Shown here: positions 5,034 to 6,898 of the stretch, piece by piece | Numbering within the stretch: the stretch's first letter is position 1 | How the letters are laid out: each line of letters opens with the position of its first letter | Source: Candidatus Muproteobacteria bacterium | Lineage (GTDB): Bacteria; Pseudomonadota; Gammaproteobacteria; Acidiferrobacterales; Sulfurifustaceae | DNA: 6,898 nt | Direction: 5' to 3' | NCBI GenBank assembly: GCA_023266455.1 | Contig: JAHFQD010000102.1 | Span: 1 to 6,898 of the forward strand | Translations under genes and position numbers: made by a program | The notes under the pieces: model-generated | The model's input: the letters and a program-made list of their open reading frames with translations, nothing else | Told to the model about the DNA's origin: nothing | Databases searched by the model: none

Positions 5034-5966
5034 TCAGCGCGGAGCGATCCGCCCGCTGTCGTCGGAGATGATAGCCTCAACGCGCCGATTTAATTGCCGA
5101 CCCGCGGCGGTGTCGTTGCCGGCCACCGGGAATGTCTTGCCATACCCTCGACCGGTCACGCGATCGTTACCAATGCCCATCCCGAGTAACGCCGTGCGCA
5201 CGGTGTTGGCGCGCCGATCGGAAAGCGCCTGGTTATGATTGTCATCGCCAGTGCTATCGGTGAAACCTTCTATCAATACATTGCGCTCTGGATATTGCTT
5301 GAGAACATCCGCGAGCTTCTGCACGTTACGCATACCACCCGACTTGATCTGCGCCATATCGGGGTCGAACAGCACATCGCTAAACGTGACCACCAATCCG
5401 CGATCCGTTTTCTTCGCCTGCAACTCCTTGAGCTGTGCTTCGAGCTGGCCCGTGCGCGCTTCCGCGTTTTGTGTCAGCTGCTGCTGCGCCGCGGCTTGGC
5501 GCTGCGATTCTTCCGATTGACGTTGTGACGTATCGGCGCTTTGCTGAGCCGCGACTGCCTGACGCTGCGAAGTTGCAGCCTTTTGATGGGCCGTGTCGGC
5601 TTCCTCGGTTCTCGCCGTGAGACGGGCTTGGCTGCGTTCAGCGCTCGCGTTGGCGGTCGTTGCCTCGGCGGTTTTGAGTTTGGCCGCTTCCTGCGCGATC
5701 GCTATTCGTTGTTTGGCCAAATAGGCCAACTGATCGACCTGCGCTGTCGCTTCGTGCTTGTCCCACGCCTCGTTCGCTTTGTTCAAGGCATCGCTGGCCT
5801 GTTTCAATTCACTGCCGGCAAGTGTGGTGATTTGCGGCGTGTTCTGCGCCGCGTCGTAGTCGTTGCGTGCCTCTTCCAGGCGGACGTTTTTCTCCGATAT
5901 TGAACTGCAAGCGGCGAGCGCTAATGCCGCGACTAGTGCGGTGTGTACAAAGGGATGTGTTTGCAT
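5034..5966 (-). CDS. OmpA-family lipoprotein with DUF4398 and coiled-coil regions
   Basis: A 310-residue lipoprotein. The signal peptide ends in a lipobox LAAC with Cys20; Ser at the next position favours the outer membrane. Residues about 27-105 resemble DUF4398. Residues about 105-187 form a Gln/Ala-rich coiled coil with three SQRQ motifs (133, 147, 154). The C-terminal OmpA domain (about 190-302) has FSDVLFD and GFTDSTGDDNHNQALSDRRA. Asp237 and Arg252, 15 apart, match the pair that binds diaminopimelate of peptidoglycan in OmpA-like domains. The protein should tether the outer membrane to peptidoglycan through a long spacer. The start has GGAG five bases upstream. It is 22 bp downstream of a DUF4398 lipoprotein gene on the same strand, surely one operon. 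Positions 4949-5033, toward the convergent operon, hold no gene. Confidence 0.93.
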   Translation of the reverse strand: MQTHPFVHTALVAALALAACSSISEKNVRLEEARNDYDAAQNTPQITTLAGSELKQASDALNKANEAWDKHEATAQVDQLAYLAKQRIAIAQEAAKLKTAEATTANASAERSQARLTARTEEADTAHQKAATSQRQAVAAQQSADTSQRQSEESQRQAAAQQQLTQNAEARTGQLEAQLKELQAKKTDRGLVVTFSDVLFDPDMAQIKSGGMRNVQKLADVLKQYPERNVLIEGFTDSTGDDNHNQALSDRRANTVRTALLGMGIGNDRVTGRGYGKTFPVAGNDTAAGRQLNRRVEAIISDDSGRIAPR

Positions 5967-5988
5967 GGTAACTCCTTAAGCTCGGTAA

Positions 5989-6381
5989 CTATTTACTCTG
6001 ATTCGTCTGACGGTCTAGCTCTTCGCGTAGTACGCGCGTGTCTTCATTCGAGACAGCCGCCGCCTTCTGCGCCTTGACGGAATGTGCCTTGACTTCGGCA
6101 AGCTTGGCGTCGACTTCCGCTTGCTCGGCAAGCACGCGCGCTTGCTCGTTATCGTTTGCGATCAACGCCAAGTTGGCGCGGTCCAACTTATCGCGCGCGG
6201 TTTTCATCTCCAGCGGCGCGAGCTCGGGCGCGCCGGCGTTAACCGCCCCGGCCACGGCGGCCTTGGATATGTCGAACTGTGTGGTCGGAGCCGGCATGCT
6301 CGCGCAACCGGCGACAACAACAGTAGCGCAACCGGCCCATACCATCGCCCGATACCATGGGTACCTCGAAACTGTTTTCAT
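5989..6381 (-). CDS. DUF4398 lipoprotein
   Basis: A 130-residue lipoprotein. A basic N-terminus and hydrophobic stretch end in lipobox VAGC with Cys26; the following Ala-Ser suggests outer-membrane sorting. The mature part fits DUF4398: a short linker, then GAPELAPLEMKTARDKLDRA and a long Glu/Ala/Lys-rich helix with an EQAEVDAKLAEVKA repeat-like pattern, forming a helical hairpin or coiled coil. The start at 6381 is chosen over the in-frame ATG at 6468 because it begins the signal peptide and has GAGGGA about five bases upstream. It is the first gene of an operon with the DUF4398-OmpA lipoprotein. The common DUF4398 part of the two proteins suggests that they interact or arose by duplication. 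Molecular function is unknown. Confidence 0.88.
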   Translation of the reverse strand: MKTVSRYPWYRAMVWAGCATVVVAGCASMPAPTTQFDISKAAVAGAVNAGAPELAPLEMKTARDKLDRANLALIANDNEQARVLAEQAEVDAKLAEVKAHSVKAQKAAAVSNEDTRVLREELDRQTNQSK

Positions 6382-6409
6382 CGTAATCCCTCGCTTGCGT
6401 AAATTAAGG

Positions 6410-6553
6410 TCAGATTGAACAAGCAGAGTACGAGCGACATGGCGCATCGTCGGTACGTTGGCGCACATAAAAACGGGCTAAATAATTTTCATTTGTTCGA
6501 TAGCGTACGGAATGTCCTTCCCGTTCGGTGTACAACTCTTCATGCGTATGGCG
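6410..6553 (-). pseudogene. Possible frameshifted coding relic (copy B)
   Basis: On the minus strand, GCCATACGCATGAAGAGTTG followed by TACACCGAA corresponds to copy A (minus strand of 3312-3533) with one base missing. After the gap the frame reads ELYTEREGHSVRYRTN, against QLYAENESDSVRWRTP in copy A. Codon differences between the copies fall mostly at third positions (TCC/TCG, GTA/GTG, CGC/CGG, CGA/CGC), as expected if both were once coding. The frame continues without recognisable content to a TGA at 6412-6410. The similarity is confined to about 20 residues. This lies in the 273-bp gap upstream of the DUF4398 gene. Confidence 0.3.
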
Positions 6554-6654
6554 TCATGTTTTGGGCAAGACAGATTACAGAATGGAATCACTACCGTAGG
6601 AAATTCAGCGCCAGCGGTGCAGAAAGAGTCTTGCTCTTATGTGGTTATGCCGCA

Positions 6655-6898
6655 CTAATGCAACGCAGTATTTTTCGGCGCCGCCATGGGCTCAACTGCC
6701 AAGACTCGCTTCCACCGCTCTATTCCAGGCAAGCTCTCAACGAGAAGCAACGGGCGCAGCGCGGCATAACCGAGCGGATGGGGAAGAGGTATGCGGAAGA
6801 AACGCAGAAACTCTTCGTCGCTGACTTCTGAGAGCTTCGTTAGATCGCAAGCTATGTCGACATTTGGACCTGCATTGTTGTCGGGAAGTGGGGCCGGA
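6655..6898 (-). CDS. Unrecognised protein, C-terminal end (cut by right edge)
   Basis: The minus strand is open from the right edge to a TAG at 6657-6655, about 80 codons. The translation looks protein-like: an acidic helical stretch LTKLSEVSDEEFLRFFRIPL, then PHPLGYAALRPLLLVESLPG and IERWKRVLAVEPM. It is more plausible than the overlapping plus-strand frame (6415-6831), which is rich in Arg/Cys and has no ribosome binding site. I recognise no family. With the start outside the window, neither length nor function can be given. It lies upstream of, and on the same strand as, the lipoprotein operon, with a 273-bp gap between. Confidence 0.5.
   Translation of the reverse strand, partial: PAPLPDNNAGPNVDIACDLTKLSEVSDEEFLRFFRIPLPHPLGYAALRPLLLVESLPGIERWKRVLAVEPMAAPKNTALH

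Noticed and set aside
6415..6831. Plus-strand 138-codon open frame
   Set aside because: It lacks a ribosome binding site, starts inside the upstream region of the divergent lipoprotein gene, and overlaps a more protein-like minus-strand frame at its 3' part.

Overview
The window looks like chromosomal DNA of a Gram-negative proteobacterium, most likely a gamma- (or beta-) proteobacterium. The evidence is two outer-membrane lipoprotein candidates, an OmpA-type peptidoglycan-binding domain, an ElaB/YqjD-YqjE-YqjK-like gene group and moderate-to-high GC. Species-level placement is not possible from sequence alone. No tRNA, rRNA, CRISPR array or intact insertion sequence was found.

Layout, left to right. 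(1) Positions 1-1088, minus strand: the first 362 codons of a cyclic beta-1,2-glucan synthetase (NdvB/Cgs family), running off the left edge. (2) 1089-1508: a divergent regulatory region with several dyads, including an 11-bp perfect inverted repeat that can pair with the ribosome binding site of the next gene. (3) 1509-2222, plus strand: a Crp/Fnr-family regulator. (4) 2300-3144, minus strand: a two-gene unit, a secreted double-BON (OsmY-like) protein followed by a CsbD-like protein, possibly preceded by a 33-codon leader ORF. (5) 3145-3589: a divergent intergenic region that also holds a possible coding relic. (6) 3590-4948, plus strand: a four-gene membrane/stress operon of two small DUF883-like (ElaB/YqjD-type) proteins, a YqjE-like PF07332 membrane protein and a YqjK-like protein, the last two joined by an ATGA overlap. 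(7) 5034-6381, minus strand: a two-gene lipoprotein operon, a DUF4398 lipoprotein followed by a DUF4398-coiled coil-OmpA lipoprotein. (8) 6382-6654: intergenic, with a second, frameshifted copy of the relic. (9) 6655-6898, minus strand: the C-terminal end of an unrecognised gene.

The genes share a theme: envelope and osmotic or general stress. They cover periplasmic glucan synthesis, a periplasmic BON protein, a CsbD stress protein, inner-membrane DUF883/YqjE proteins and peptidoglycan-tethering lipoproteins. The Crp/Fnr regulator is the only transcription factor present and is a natural candidate to control some of them, but that link is inference. Nothing here is clearly a new system. The least explained signals are the structured leader of the regulator, the leader ORF before the BON gene, and the paired coding relics.
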